From assembly GCA_947646735.1 (NCBI GenBank), contig CANTFK010000800.1, positions 310,001 to 374,000 of the forward strand: a stretch of 64,000 bases of DNA. The letters run 5' to 3'. The notes beneath the pieces were generated by a model that saw only the letters and a list, made by a program, of their open reading frames with translations, did no database searches and was not told the DNA's origin. Position numbers and translations under genes: made by a program. This DNA is from Peronospora farinosa. Lineage: Eukaryota > Oomycota > Peronosporomycetes > Peronosporales > Peronosporaceae. This document shows, one piece after another, positions 21,394 through 33,041 of the stretch (position 1 is the first letter of the stretch; each line of letters opens with the position of its first letter).

Positions 21394-21675
21394 TTATGCT
21401 GAGGGGCTTGGGGGTGGACCAGGCATAAAGGGTGGGTGCGGGAAGTCAGGGCCTCCAGGAAAATCGGGCGACTCAAAAGAAGGGGTGTCGCCGAAAGGGG
21501 GGATTCAAGGCGGGTAAGGAAAGTGCGGAGAGTCAGAAAGCTCGGAGTAGTCGGGACCGTAGATGAATAATTTTCTGCCGGAAGTGATTTCACGAAGACT
21601 GCGTGTAGCACCCGTTGCAGTATTCTCGCACAGCAGGACCACAGCTGCCATTACGAGCCCGTGCAATACCTTCAT
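21394..21675 (-). pseudogene. Small secreted protein with RXLR-like motif and premature stop
   Basis: Start at 21675 (MKVLHGLVMAAVVLLCENTA). Residues 1-23 are a good signal peptide, and RSLR at 25-28 fits the RXLR host-targeting motif of oomycete effectors. No EER follows. The frame stops at TGA 21507-21505 (56 aa), but the same frame continues 36 codons to TAA 21396-21394, with a Pro-rich run of the same style (FESPDFPGGPDFPHPPFMPG). This suggests a 92-aa ancestral protein ended early by one substitution. An in-frame upstream start at 21786 would precede the signal peptide and is less likely. It could be a Pro-rich secreted protein not of the RXLR class. It is the only protein-coding candidate unique to the palindrome spacer. 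Confidence 0.45.
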
Positions 21676-21689
21676 GGTGCGTAGTCCTT

Positions 21690-22027
21690 GATTAATGCTG
21701 GTATGACGAGTCGGTTGCAATGTCAATTGGGAAATGAACAGCATTGCTTGTCGGCCATCCGAACTCGTAAGCAGCTGCCAATCCAAACTTGGAAGCCATC
21801 AAGATTCTATCAGCTGGCCAGTAGTTTCTTATACTGGCCAGTTCTCAGATAACAAATCGAGTTGGAACTTGCTAATTAGATTTATTCTGATACTCTGGCC
21901 AATCAGCAATTGCCACATCAATGTCGATCATGTTTCCACAATCTTGTGGTACATAGCATAGGAAATGATTATGGCAGGCAAAATCAATTGATGACAAAAT
22001 AGGGAAACTCTAATCCACACCCACAAA
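21690..22027. other. Upstream region of the secreted ORF, palindrome spacer
   Basis: About 340 bp with no gene recognised. A CTGGCCAG motif occurs twice (near 21813 and 21834). It probably holds the promoter of the secreted ORF. Confidence 0.3.
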
Positions 22028-22034
22028 ACCAAGG

Positions 22035-22324
22035 GAACCTGTGACGAAGTACAAGATGTCGTGTCCCTGATTCTAGGTGGGACATCGAACAGTTAGTCGT
22101 ATGATGCTGGGACGCATCGTTACAGTTGACAGTTGAGGTATACCTGTTGGTATCTACTGTAGTCTAGTCTAACAGAGGGGGTTGTCACCTACGAGGGTTT
22201 TCCCTCTCAATCCCAAAGTTTTTCAGTGGGAAGCAAGTGTTCCGAGTTCTATATTCCCTACTCTGTATTGTTCACCCTACAGAACAGCGACACTCACCTG
22301 CGCAGTGATAAGTGTGACAGAACC
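22035..22324. mobile_element. Solo copia LTR (family E), right arm
   Basis: Mirror of 19851-20139 with both GAACC target copies (22035-22039, 22320-22324); LTR 22040-22319. It has one base more than the left copy (AGGTGAGTG versus AGGTAGTG) and a few substitutions. Confidence 0.9.
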
Positions 22325-24258
22325 GAAGCAGCGGGTGCGTCTCGAATACCAGACCCCCTGGTCGAAAAGCGCGACCAATCGTCTGTCGGTCAGATGGCGA
22401 AGCGTCAGGAAGCTCCGGCAGTAGTAATTCATGGCAAAACCAGTGGATCCCATCGTCACTTGGTGCAAAGTGACGGGGTGGGTTTGGCCGTGTTCGATCT
22501 CCGTTAAGTGGCCTACGATAATGCCTTCACCGAGAATCCTCCAGCGATAGCCCTTTAATTTCGGTGGTGCCTGTCGAAGGCGCAGTGGCGGTGTCGAGTG
22601 CAATTCTGTCCCGATGAGTAAGTCCGGGGAAGATAATGGGAGGGCTGTTTCCCACCGTCGAAGTTTCGCGTCCAAATGGGGTCCGGGTTGACCCGGAGGT
22701 ATTGGGACCCGTATGACGACTTCCGCTGGCCCCGTACGCAAGATGTGAAGGTGTTCGAGGGTGCAGTCCCTATACATAAGTTTGCACTCCATTTGAAGGT
22801 GACCCAGAACCTCTGAATTTCTTCCGGCATATCATCATACCCTAGTAGGTGTGTGTGGAAAGGGTCAATGAACGACAACACCAACTTATCCCCATGGTAA
22901 CTCGGTCAAGTAAAGCCGTCGAGTGAGCACGAATCCACACGGTCAACTGGTCTTGTTGGTCTGTGGTCGGGGCGAGCCGTTCGCTCAGCTCTTGCTTCAG
23001 TTCCTGTCCTGGCGAGCGTGCCCGACAAGGCGGTGTCCTTAGTTGAGCCTGAGCCGGAGTCACGATTGTTTCGTCCGGCCCCTAACTGCCCCGAGAAGCC
23101 CATACTCGCCAGGCAGCAAAGTATTTTTCCGGTTTCTGAGTAAGCCAAGTCACCGTATGCTTTTATTCGTTGTGGTTCACCGTTACCGAAACAGTCGTTA
23201 GCCCGATGCCTTCCGATTGCTTTGGCGTCACTAGCAACCCAGGATTTACCTTGTGGCAACTACTTCCGTCGTCGCGTGCCCCCACAGAAAATGCTTGTAA
23301 AGATTTTTCAGATCCTTTTCCGCCTATCGTGGTAATTCAAAGACTATCGCAGTGAATAATAAGGAGGGAAGCACGATGGAGTTGAGAAGTAACACACGTT
23401 TTTTACGCTCGTTGTCACTCGTGTCGCTGTTTGAAGTCGCTTTAAATCTTTTAGATCATATGGACCCAGTTCTTGATCACTAATTCCCCTGTTTTGATCT
23501 CATAGCCCAGGTACCGAGTTGTTTTGCCCATGCTTGACAGACCGATTAAGAAAGATCAGCAGACTCTTCGACGGTTGAACATGGAGGACGGAAAGAGCGC
23601 CAAATGCTCGTACAAACTGTAAAGCGCGAGGGATATGATCCGTTGTTTCCAGGGACAGGGTGGTGTCATCCACAAATGCCGAATAAAGGTGGGTCTGACC
23701 AGACTTCCCAGGCGCTTGTAGCCCGTGAAGATTTGGGTCCTGCTGAAGTGCGATACTCAAGACCTCAACGACTAGCAAAAACAACAGAGGTGCTAACGGG
23801 CACCCTTGCCGGATTCCTGACCGGACTAAGAGAGGTGTGAAATTACAACCGTTGACGACGAAATTGGCTATCTTGCTGGTGTGAATTCGTCGGACTAGGT
23901 CGATGAATCACACGTCATGCCCAAACTGGAGTAGAGTCTCGTACATATATTCCAGGTCCACGGTATCGTATGCCTTCTTAAATTCCAGCAGCAATAGACA
24001 ACGACTGGTTGCTGCCGGCACCTCCTCTTGCTCCATTGCAGTCGACAGGAGAGCCATCATCATCATAACTGTTTTGGGCATTTTGCGACCATGAACAAAG
24101 CCTTGTTGGAAATCACTAATAACCTGAGGTATAATAGACTGTAATCGCGTAGCAAGTACCTTGGCAAACATACGACTAAAAAATGGTCTATATATTAATT
24201 CAGAAATTTTATCCAAAAAATGAACAAGTTTTAAATTTAACCACTGAACAACGTGGTT
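22325..24258 (-). mobile_element. LINE RT region, right arm
   Basis: Mirror of the left LINE. Same RT motifs (GIRQGCPLAPLLF, AFVDDTTLSL) and the same TGA. Residue differences from the left copy include A to P and G to A in the RT fingers. Lacks the 3' third, which is beyond the palindrome edge. Confidence 0.8.
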
Positions 24259-24630
24259 CTAGAGCATCTGACTAATGAGCACATTGACTATAAGTGCATT
24301 GATGACGCAACTTTTCTCGATCTGATTCATGCCGAGGTAACCCTGCATTGTTTCCTTTGAGGGCAAGTCATCCTTACAAGATGCTATCGTGCCATCTTCG
24401 TCTGCGGCCTTATACTCGTACCAACGCTGCGGATGCTGATTTCGATGGTTCTGCAGATAGCTGTCTTTTCGAAGAAAAAGAGACGCCGTAAAGAACTTAA
24501 TGTTCTTTGTACACTCTCGCTTGAAACAGATATTCTCTTCGCGGCTGAAGGATTCACATAGTATGCACTCGGCAGAAATTTTTAGTACTAGGCGTGCCGC
24601 TAGATGAGGTGCTCCGCTGAGCCACTCAGA
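24259..24630 (-). pseudogene. CxxC...HxxxH zinc-finger remnant, right arm
   Basis: Mirror of 17545-17916. Same reading and same terminal stop. Confidence 0.4.
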
Positions 24631-24834
24631 CTACGAACTGCAGGTCGTGGCTCTCCTGGGAACGCGTCGTACACTTTGATGACAGCTACATGGTGTAAGG
24701 AGTAGTTGCAAGAATCCGGTTATTGAATAAAGCTAGTCTTGATGCCTTTCTTTTATGGTCGCCGTTGAAGCTACGAGGACGTGATAAGGCGGTGGACTTC
24801 ATGCAGGTTGGAGGAGGGAGACGATGGAGACGTA

Positions 24835-24922
24835 AGGAACGCTGTAGCTAACGGAACGCTTTAGTTGACGGAACGCTTTAGTTGACGGAACGCTTTAGAT
24901 GACGGAACGCTCTAGATGACGG
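24835..24922. repeat. 17-bp tandem repeat, right arm
   Basis: Five units of CTTTAGTTGACGGAACG type. One unit carries an A where the left arm has the common base, so the arms differ by substitution, not copy number. Confidence 0.8.
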
Positions 24923-25224
24923 AACATTCGTGACGAGGCGGCACAGAAAGCGAGGGAGGCGCTGGGAGCACGAAAGAGCGCGAAAGATGTTGGCGGGGAT
25001 GGCCACGCACTCCTTAGTTCGCGTCCTCTACCTTTTAATGTCGTTCTTGGCATTCTTGTCATTCTTATTGTTTTTAGGACTTTGCGAGATATTTATTTAT
25101 GGCGTCATATGGACTTTTACATTATAAAATCCATGAGTAAAAGGGCTGCCCATGACCGACCTTGTCATTCCCTAATTGAATGTAAAAGCGTGAGCGAGGC
25201 TTAACGTTTTGTGGATGAGCGATT

Positions 25225-25559
25225 AGTCGTGACACGAAAGTCCTTCACGCGATGGCAAGCGCCCAGGACAAGAAAAACAATATGCGGACCATCATGGTCG
25301 CAAAACATGGAGCGCTTTAGTGTTGGGGACAAAATGCTACTAAGTAATGCTACCCTACCTAAAAATGAAGTTTCTTGTACTACCTGATAGTACTACTAAA
25401 TTACTGCCTCGGTTCATCGGGCCTTTTACGGTGGTCGAGGAGGTTGGAGACCTAAACTATAAGCTCACTCTCTCATATATGAAGACACAACCCGTATCTA
25501 CGTTGTCCATCTACGCGATATTTGGATCCATAAGAGATAACATATCCGCATCGGTCTAA
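25225..25559 (+). pseudogene. Gypsy integrase C-terminal remnant, right arm
   Basis: Mirror of 16616-16950, with KLLPRFIGPFTVVEEVGDLN. Confidence 0.55.
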
Positions 25560-25857
25560 CGAGAAGAGACCGAGCTCGATCCCAGAGCCTTTTTGGTTGA
25601 TCTATGTTATGATGGAGGCCGACTTCTCACTGATGGCCACCACGACTTTTAAATTCCTGCAAGGGCATCAAGACACTGTTGCGATGCGGAGGTCGCATCT
25701 GACATTTTAGCAGACCGCACTGATGCATTCGGTTGGCTAACGAAGTCATCTGTCGGAAATGGAAGCTGCGAATTGGATGTGTCGGAGTGGATTCTCTCAG
25801 ATTGCCGCCGAATTTCGGCGTGCATCTCAGCGTCGAGATAGCTTGTTATGAATGGGG

Positions 25858-26088
25858 TCATTCTCTTGCATCGAAAATGACGCTAAAGGGCTTATCCGCG
25901 TCTGCCATTACCAAGACCGGTGCGTCTACAAGAGATTGCTTCACTGAAGTGAACGCATCTTCTTGTTCCTTTGACCAAGTCCATTCTGCATTCTTTTTCA
26001 AAAGGTCAGACAATGGCTTAGTCTGATCCGCATAATTGTTGCTGTACTTATACAAGTAATTAGCGAGCCCAAGGAATTGGCGCAAATC
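25858..26088 (-). pseudogene. Gypsy element B RT/RNase H end, right arm
   Basis: Mirror of 16087-16317; LRQFLGLANYLYKYSNNYAD onward. Confidence 0.55.
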
Positions 26089-27266
26089 TGTGGTGGAGTG
26101 GGATTCGCAAAATTGCTGATGCGACTCCAACTCTCCACTGGCGCCCGGACGACCGACTAACGGAGGGAGTACCCCGATTCCGTGTATATAGCCTTCCTCA
26201 CCTTGTGTACCCGTCGGTACGGCGGGTTGCTTTCTTTTTGGTGGACTTGAGTCGATGTTGATCCTAATCGGGTTAGAGATAGGGGTTTTTGGTGATCTTG
26301 TGAAAATTTCACAAGGTCGACCGAGTATTTGTTTGTTGATCGTACCAATAGATTCCAATAGTCCAATAAAGCGAAGCTTGAATCTTCTGACCACTTGAGC
26401 AGAACCTTCTGACCACTTGATTCGTCCTGCACTTGCTTGCCCTTACTTGTTGTTTCTGCGTCCGATCGCAGTTGAGTTGTTGTGTTAGAAATTCCTTCAC
26501 CTGGCCAAACAATCCAGGGTGCACTTGTAGTCGATATTCTCGGCGTCGGGAGGCCAAATATCCTGCCCGGAATAAAGAAGTCGACGCGTGTACTTATAAG
26601 CCAATTGAACTCTGTTTAATGTTAATTAATCAAATACCAAAACCTATGATTTTGCCTATCTGTAGCTCAGGATCTATTGCCACGTATCGCCCTTTCGGAA
26701 AAATCAGATCTTGTAATGTGGTCCACTCAAATATCGCCGCGATCTGGATCGCTACCTCGATTGGATCTAATACCATTTTTGTATCGGATCGCGGTACTAA
26801 TAATTAGTATCATATCGCGGTTTTTATTTTAGTATCGGATCGCGGTACTAATAATTAGTATCGGATCGCGGTCCGCCGGATCACGACTTGTCCTCTTCAC
26901 CGTTCCTCGGGTCATGTGAGATGGTACATCTATATGACATGTCATATCCACCTCATTCCAGTCTTTCATAGAAACGTGATCCACACCAGACCGTCTTCCA
27001 CATACTTGGATGTACCAATCCTCCTTCTTAGCGTTCGCGTTCACGCGGATCACCATCGAAATTACCGGAGATCGCAATTGCGTAGTTTCTAAACCATAGT
27101 TAACTCCACATAGAACTGCGCACTCCACCATTCACTGTTTTCCATCCCATTTGACATCATCTCGAAACCTTTCTGCGAGATCGCGATTCATCAATATTGG
27201 CCATTTCGGACTTGACCGAAAATATGCGATCACACTTTGCCAATTTCACTCCTTTGCTTCGCCACA
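26089..27266 (+). mobile_element. Solo LTR (family G), right arm
   Basis: Mirror of 14909-16086. Starts TGTGGTGGAGTG and ends CTTCGCCACA on the plus strand. Carries the same internal short repeats (about 26779-26871). Confidence 0.7.
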
Positions 27267-28327
27267 GATCCTTCACATGACGTGGGACTGGCCATTCCTT
27301 TACAGCCTTTACCTTTTCTGGGTCTGCTCGTACACTGTGTGCACCTACGATGCAGCCCAATACAGGTATCTCGGGGACCCCTATTACGTACTTTTGCAAG
27401 TTTACGTATAATTGGGCGTCACCCAGAGTCTGCAACACAGCGTCTAAATGACGCTTGTGCGACTCTATCGCGCTCAGACCGTCCTCCGCCCTACTATGCA
27501 CGAATACATCGTCAAAGTAATGGGGCTCGTAGGCACGGTGCTGACGCATCACGTGAGCCACCACTCGGTTGAATGTTGCCGGAGAGCATTTTTCAACCCA
27601 TGTGGCATCACAAGACACTCCCACAGCATACCGCTTGGGGTGCTTACTGCCGTTTTGGCTACATCAATATCTCTCAAGAGAACCTGATAGTATCCATCCT
27701 TCAGATCCAGCGCGGAAAAGATAGTTGACTTTCCCATGGAATTCAACAAAACATCTTTCCGCGGGATCGGAGCTTGAGCCGGAATGGTGGCCGTGTTCAG
27801 CTTATCATAAGCATGAACCACGCGCTATCCACCCGTTGCTTTACGCACACAGAAGGTCGGGCTTTAGTGAGGCGACTTGCTCTCACGTACATGTCCAGCC
27901 TTGGATCGCTTGTCGAAGAACTCATCGATGTAATCGACTTGTTCCTTCGGCAACGGCCATTGCCTGGTCACACAATAAAGTCCATCCGAATGGGCCTCGG
28001 TTGAGTAGGCCGGGCAGAGAGCGTCTCAACAGTTCTGTTGAGCGCCTCATTCCGTACCTGCTCAAGCCTAAGATCATCCTGATTCTTAGTGATGGACTCA
28101 GCGGTGGCTTGGCTGTTTACCTCGGACGCGTTCTTACGCTGTCCGAGCACAAACGCCTCAAATTGCTCCAACTGAGCAACATGCTGCTCAGGAGGACAAT
28201 GCAAGAGGTTGACCAGGGCTTGTTCACCAAGCCCCTGTGCCATATGCTCTGCCAACTCCCTATGATGTTGGGAGAGGTGAGGGAAGTCACTCCAGTCCAT
28301 GTTAAGGACCATCTTAACCACACGCAC
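27267..28327 (-). pseudogene. Gypsy element B gag-RT deletion fusion, right arm
   Basis: Mirror of 13848-14908, with the same gag-RT joint. One residue differs near the RT palm (RDTDVA in the left arm, RDIDVA here). Confidence 0.65.
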
Positions 28328-28854
28328 GCTCAGAGAGACGGGTCGTGGGAAGGACTACTAGTGCTACCAAGTGTATACGGGCACTTCTACGAAGTTGCCT
28401 CGTGCTACTTGGCACACACCTTTAGCACAAGCGAGGAAGCGGTTAGACCGTCTTACCTTCGCGTGAGAGGGTGGTTATGTTGTTGGTCGACTGCTTAAGC
28501 AGTCGTACCACCACTTTCCTCTCGCTTAAGTGAGAGTGCAACGAACTTCTGAACAAGAAATCACCGACGCCACGTAGAAGCTTTTTTAGCTTCTCGTGCG
28601 TGGTGCTTATGTTTAAGTAAATTCAAGACTGAGCTATATTTAATGAATTATAATTAAATATAAACTTAACTACGGATTGGCTATATATGTATATAGATCG
28701 GATACGCGACTCTTTAGAAGGGTATCCTGACGCATGAACTTAAATTTAGATTTAAACCTGCGAATGACGTCCTTCTAAGACGTCGCGATGCCTAGCTTCA
28801 ACTAGCGACATCCCTTCCCAAGTGAATCCATAAATCGATATCACATTCACGAGG
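28328..28854. other. Leader and AT-rich spacer, right arm
   Basis: Mirror of 13321-13847: element B leader with its TGGTAGCAC-type primer site and an AT-rich block. No gene. Confidence 0.4.
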
Positions 28855-29080
28855 GTGGATCACGTTTGTATATCGCACCCAAGTGACAGGTCAAAATTAA
28901 TCATGGATACTTTTAGACCAAACATTAAGTATATTACTCAATGTTTACGTGTAACTAGATGCCCTGTTACACAGATTGAGCGTAGTTTCTCCGCTATTAA
29001 AGCCGATTTCAAAACTGCTATCACCGACCTCTCATTCGAAGGCGTGTTGCGCAGCAACCAGTTTGCATTGTTGGCCTCAT
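28855..29080 (+). pseudogene. hAT-like transposase fragment, right arm
   Basis: Mirror of 13095-13341. The ATG present in the left copy is ATC here. It is again terminated by the gypsy LTR. Confidence 0.35.
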
Positions 29081-29539
29081 TGTAACGGGTGAGCTCGTTA
29101 CATAATTATGACACTTATATGAAGTGTCAATAAAAATATTATTATAACTAATAATATTTTGACAATATCGTCTTTTCTTATAATATTGTCCCTAGATCTC
29201 CTTGAAGTTGGAGATGCCCTCTAATTGGTTGATATGGGCCATCATATCAACCAACGCGCTAACCAATGACCGATGGACGCGCGCATTGAGTGGAGGCAAG
29301 TTGTCAACATACATAGTTGTAGTTTAATATAGCTAGCATAGGTTATAACAGATTAGTTTTATTAGATAGTTAACTATATTAAATACAGTTCTCTTTTTCC
29401 TCTACTTCTAAGCGTGTTGTTCAGAAGTAAAGCTTCCTCTGCCTCTTGTGTAAGAGAGGTTGTGAGGCACCTGCTTTCACTGTCATCAATGAAGGTAGAC
29501 TATACTGGCATCAATATAGTCGGAGGGTGCCCCATTACA
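29081..29539 (+). repeat. 5' LTR of gypsy element A', right arm
   Basis: Starts TGTAACGGGTGAG and ends CCCCATTACA, followed by CC and TGGTAGCACTTC as primer site. Mirror of 12636-13094. Confidence 0.85.
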
Positions 29540-29673
29540 CCTGGTAGCACTTCGTGGTCCGTTCAGCGACCACCGCACCATCCGCTATGGAATCAGCGGG
29601 TGATGAACGTCATCACGCAACGCGTGATGATTTCCGCTATTTGAGTGATCTCTAATGGAATGCGGTTCAGCGT

Positions 29674-30777
29674 ATGGCTGAAACCATGGGCAACCCTGCC
29701 GTTGGTGCCATGTTGCTATTTCTTAGCGGAGACGACCAACATGCAACCATCGCCAAGTTCATACAACATGAGCTTGACGAAGTTATAAAGAAACTTACCT
29801 TGCTACAGGAGCAAGGTTCTCAACAGGTTGACCTGTTGAGAGAACAAGGCGCTCGACAAGCTGACTTGTTGATGCAGCAGGGTGCTCAACAGTCTGAACT
29901 GTTGAGACAACAGCAGGCTAGTGCTGTTGCTGCCGGGTCGACGTATACACGTCGACCCGAGTCCTTGAAGATTGATGTCTCAAGTACAAGGCAGTCGAAA
30001 GCGACTTCTTGTTAAGATGGTTCGTCAAACTCGACGATGCCATTGAGGCTCGTCGCATCGATGACGATGCGAAGAGGTCAAGTTCGCCATGTCGAACTTG
30101 GCAGGACGTGGTCCTTAGGGCTCAGACTGCATGACCCAGACGTTTTCCCAACGTATGATGTCTTCAAGGCGCGGCTCAAACACACCTTTCAACCGTCTCG
30201 CGCCGAATTCAGGGCTCCAGCTGAGCTCCTGGATTTAAAACAGGGTAAGCGTGATATACACGCTTACGCTCAACACGTACGATACCTCGTTAGTTGTATC
30301 GTGCTTAACCCAATAGATGAACACACGCAGGTTAATGTGTTCATCAAGGGTCTGACAGATGGTCCTGTTAAGACCCACCTGTTCCGCTTAAAACTAGAAT
30401 CGCTGGATCAAGCGATCTCTGCAGCGGAAAAGGAGGACTTTAGCCTACAACAGGCTCACGTCCACTCGGTGTCCTATCGTCCACCGAGGCGACAGGAGGG
30501 CGGAGGTCCAGACCCAATGGACCTTACCTATGTAGAGAGCGAGCGACCTCTCTCTCCAGGGCACAAGCGATTGCAAAAGTGTAATCGCTGTCAGAAATTG
30601 GGCCACTACGCTTATAAGAGTAGTGCCCCACGTCCAGTTTCTCGTAACACTGGAAGTGACGATAGATCGACTGCCAAGAAAAGCAAGAGACGTGGATCCT
30701 ACGTTGCTGCAGAAACGCAACAACGTGATGGACCATCAATAATGGTCGGGATCAGTAGGGGCGGAGCGCCCTACTGA
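29674..30777 (+). pseudogene. Ty3/gypsy gag, element A' (right arm)
   Basis: Mirror of the left gag: same coiled-coil repeats, same frameshift and stop (30013-30015), same Cys-to-Ser change in the zinc knuckle. One difference is E to Q in the KHTFEPS context. Confidence 0.75.
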
Positions 30778-30808
30778 TCCAGCAACGTCAAGAGAGTTCG
30801 CGGGACTC

Positions 30809-31624
30809 TTGACGAAGGTTGCTACCAACAGACAGTCACTGTGTGTTGCCGCTCCCAGTGATGAGGTATCCCTCATCACCTTGACGAAAGAAGTAACAAA
30901 GAACATGCCACTTCGCGCCCTAGTTGATTGTGGGGCGTCAAACAACTTTGTTCGACGCCAATCGCTATATGATCGTAGGCTCAAATATGTTGAGCTCGAG
31001 ACCCCTCCAACGAGGATGACGGTGCGCCTTGCAACTGGCGCATCCTTAACAGTAATGAAACGTGTAGTGGGAATTCACTACACGCTTGAAGGCAAAAAGT
31101 ACGATGATGATTTCATCGTACTCGATTTGGATGACAAATTTGATGTCATCCTAAGATTACCATGGCTTAGAAGGTACGAGCCATGGGTCAGCTGGCAACA
31201 TCGAACCGTGAAGATGCCTGCCGCTTGTTCATCAGATGGCCATCTGATGAACGTCTTGGAGCGTTCACAATCGTGTGAATGTACTACGAGTGAGTGCGAT
31301 GGCCTCACTTGTGGTCCGGTCGTTACTACGACTGCACAAGAACTCAGCGCGGCAATTAGACACGCTGTAGAGCAAGCTGCCGGCGGCTGTGCACAAGCAC
31401 AGGCAGCGCCGAAGGTCCACCACTCGAGTAAGTCGAGTGGGCCGGGACATGCATGCTATCCTAATGGGCAACAATCACAAAAGAGCAAATCTGTTACCCA
31501 GAAGCGGCATCACGGTAATTTTAGATCAATTGGAGAGTTGATCGTAGAGGATCTCGCTGTGGTTGCGCAGCCTCAGAGAGAGAGAGAGTCGATGGAACAA
31601 GTTTTATCGAGCCTGAGTAAATAA
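30809..31624 (+). CDS. Ty3/gypsy protease region, element A' (right arm)
   Basis: 271-aa open frame with ALVDCGASNNFVRR. It differs from the left copy by a few residues (GGC versus GGF, HHSS versus HHSN), and by its C-terminus (ESMEQVLSSLSK), because the AG microsatellite at 31575-31588 has 7 rather than 8 units. Confidence 0.7.
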   Translation: MTKVATNRQSLCVAAPSDEVSLITLTKEVTKNMPLRALVDCGASNNFVRRQSLYDRRLKYVELETPPTRMTVRLATGASLTVMKRVVGIHYTLEGKKYDDDFIVLDLDDKFDVILRLPWLRRYEPWVSWQHRTVKMPAACSSDGHLMNVLERSQSCECTTSECDGLTCGPVVTTTAQELSAAIRHAVEQAAGGCAQAQAAPKVHHSSKSSGPGHACYPNGQQSQKSKSVTQKRHHGNFRSIGELIVEDLAVVAQPQRERESMEQVLSSLSK

Positions 31625-31687
31625 GTCCACAGGAAGTAACCGAGACGTTGAACGTCTTGGTTAATGACGGATCAAACGTAGGCGCTT

Positions 31688-32736
31688 GTGGTTGCACCTC
31701 CGAAGTTTATTTCGGAGATAACTCAGTTGCCTACGCTAGAACCTAAAAGGTTCTTGCGTGATCTGCGTAGTGGCAAAGTCAAGCAGATCTGTGTGCTCGT
31801 CGCAGAGGACGAGTACATGACTGACATTCGGTCAGCAACAGTTATTGCCGAGAACGAACGGGTTCTCAGCAGCTCATCAATGGACGAAAGTGTCCTTTAT
31901 TAGAAGACTCGGATTGAGCGACATACATCGCAAACCTGGGAGTCGCTGAAGTCAAAACTTTCGTATCAATATTTGGTCGAATATAAGGATGTATTCCCTG
32001 AATCCGTTCCGTGCGAGTTGCCTAAGGAAAAAGGTATTCGACACGAGATCGACCTAGTTCCAGGCACAAAATATTGTGTCATGAAGCAGTGGCCACTGCC
32101 TCGGGAACAGGTCGAGGCGATCGACAAGTTCTTTGCCGATCGCCTATCAGCGGTCCATGTGAGGGAGTCAACTTCACCTCACAGCTCTCCGACCTTCTGT
32201 GTGCGCAAGGCCACAGGAGGGTGGCGGATAGTACACGCTTTCAACAAGTTGAAAGCTGCAACGATACCGGCGCAAACGCCGATACAGAGAAAGGACGTAA
32301 TCATAGATGGTATGTCTAGAGTACCATCTTTTCGTCCATGGATCTGATGGATGGTTTCTATCAGATCCTAATGCGTGAACGGGACATCCCGTACACAGCA
32401 GTGAGCACTCCCAGTGGTATGCTCTGAGAATGGTTGGTGATGCCGCAAGGGGTTAGTAATGCACCAGCCACATTCAATAGATGTGAAACACATCTATTGA
32501 GACCGGTGCGCGAATTCGGACCGAGTTACTTCGATGATGTGTTCATCCATAGCCGGGCTATGGACGGGAAAACAGACGTGGAAGTCCATAGACTTCACGT
32601 CCGTAAGGTTCTTACACATATGCGCGAGCATAAGTTGTACGCCAACCTCAAGAAGTGTATATTCGTAGCTAGCAAAATACCACTTCTTGGGTGCATCGTC
32701 GGAAAGAACGGCGTAGGTAATGACCCTTGTCGTTGA
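31688..32736 (+). pseudogene. Gypsy RT, element A', truncated at inversion/palindrome edge
   Basis: RT from its N-terminal linker to LLGCIVGKNGV. The homology ends at 32715 and the frame runs 7 codons into unrelated DNA. YFDDVF is present (about 32526). The rest of RT, RNase H and integrase are absent here, but equivalent sequence starts at 44610 on the opposite strand. Confidence 0.75.
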
Positions 32737-33041
32737 TTCGGGTGCATTACAGAATTGTACAAATTTTTCGGTTCTGTAGAAGATTTCGACGAGTTATAAG
32801 TCGCTTTGCCAGGATGGCAAGCGAGAAGAGGCGATTTCGCTTAGCAAACGGCGCGTCTCGTGAAAGCGGAGGATGTTCCACTTGATCTCACCTTAAGCTT
32901 TAATGACTTCTCTTGTGACACTTTTTCTCGACTAATGACACGTTTTTCTTGACTTTGTGATACGGGGATGGAAAGACAAGGATTGAGAGAAAGAAGTAGA
33001 TAGACGCATTTCAGGCTCGGCGAGCTAAATATTGCCACAAC
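32716..33041. other. Intergenic, HSP70-like promoter region
   Basis: No gene. Begins with GGTAATGACCC, the inverse (one mismatch) of 44609-44619. No clear heat-shock element array was noticed by eye. Confidence 0.4.

Larger units (their letters stand above)
22028..32715 (-). repeat. Right arm of 10.7-kb palindrome
   Basis: Inverted copy of 9458-20146. At 22028 homology to the left arm stops inside the LINE, 12 bp beyond the solo LTR's TSD. At 32715 it stops inside RT of the gypsy element. Differences are few across most of the length (single substitutions, (AG)7 versus (CT)8, a 1-bp indel) but cluster in the outermost ~110 bp. Confidence 0.9.
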
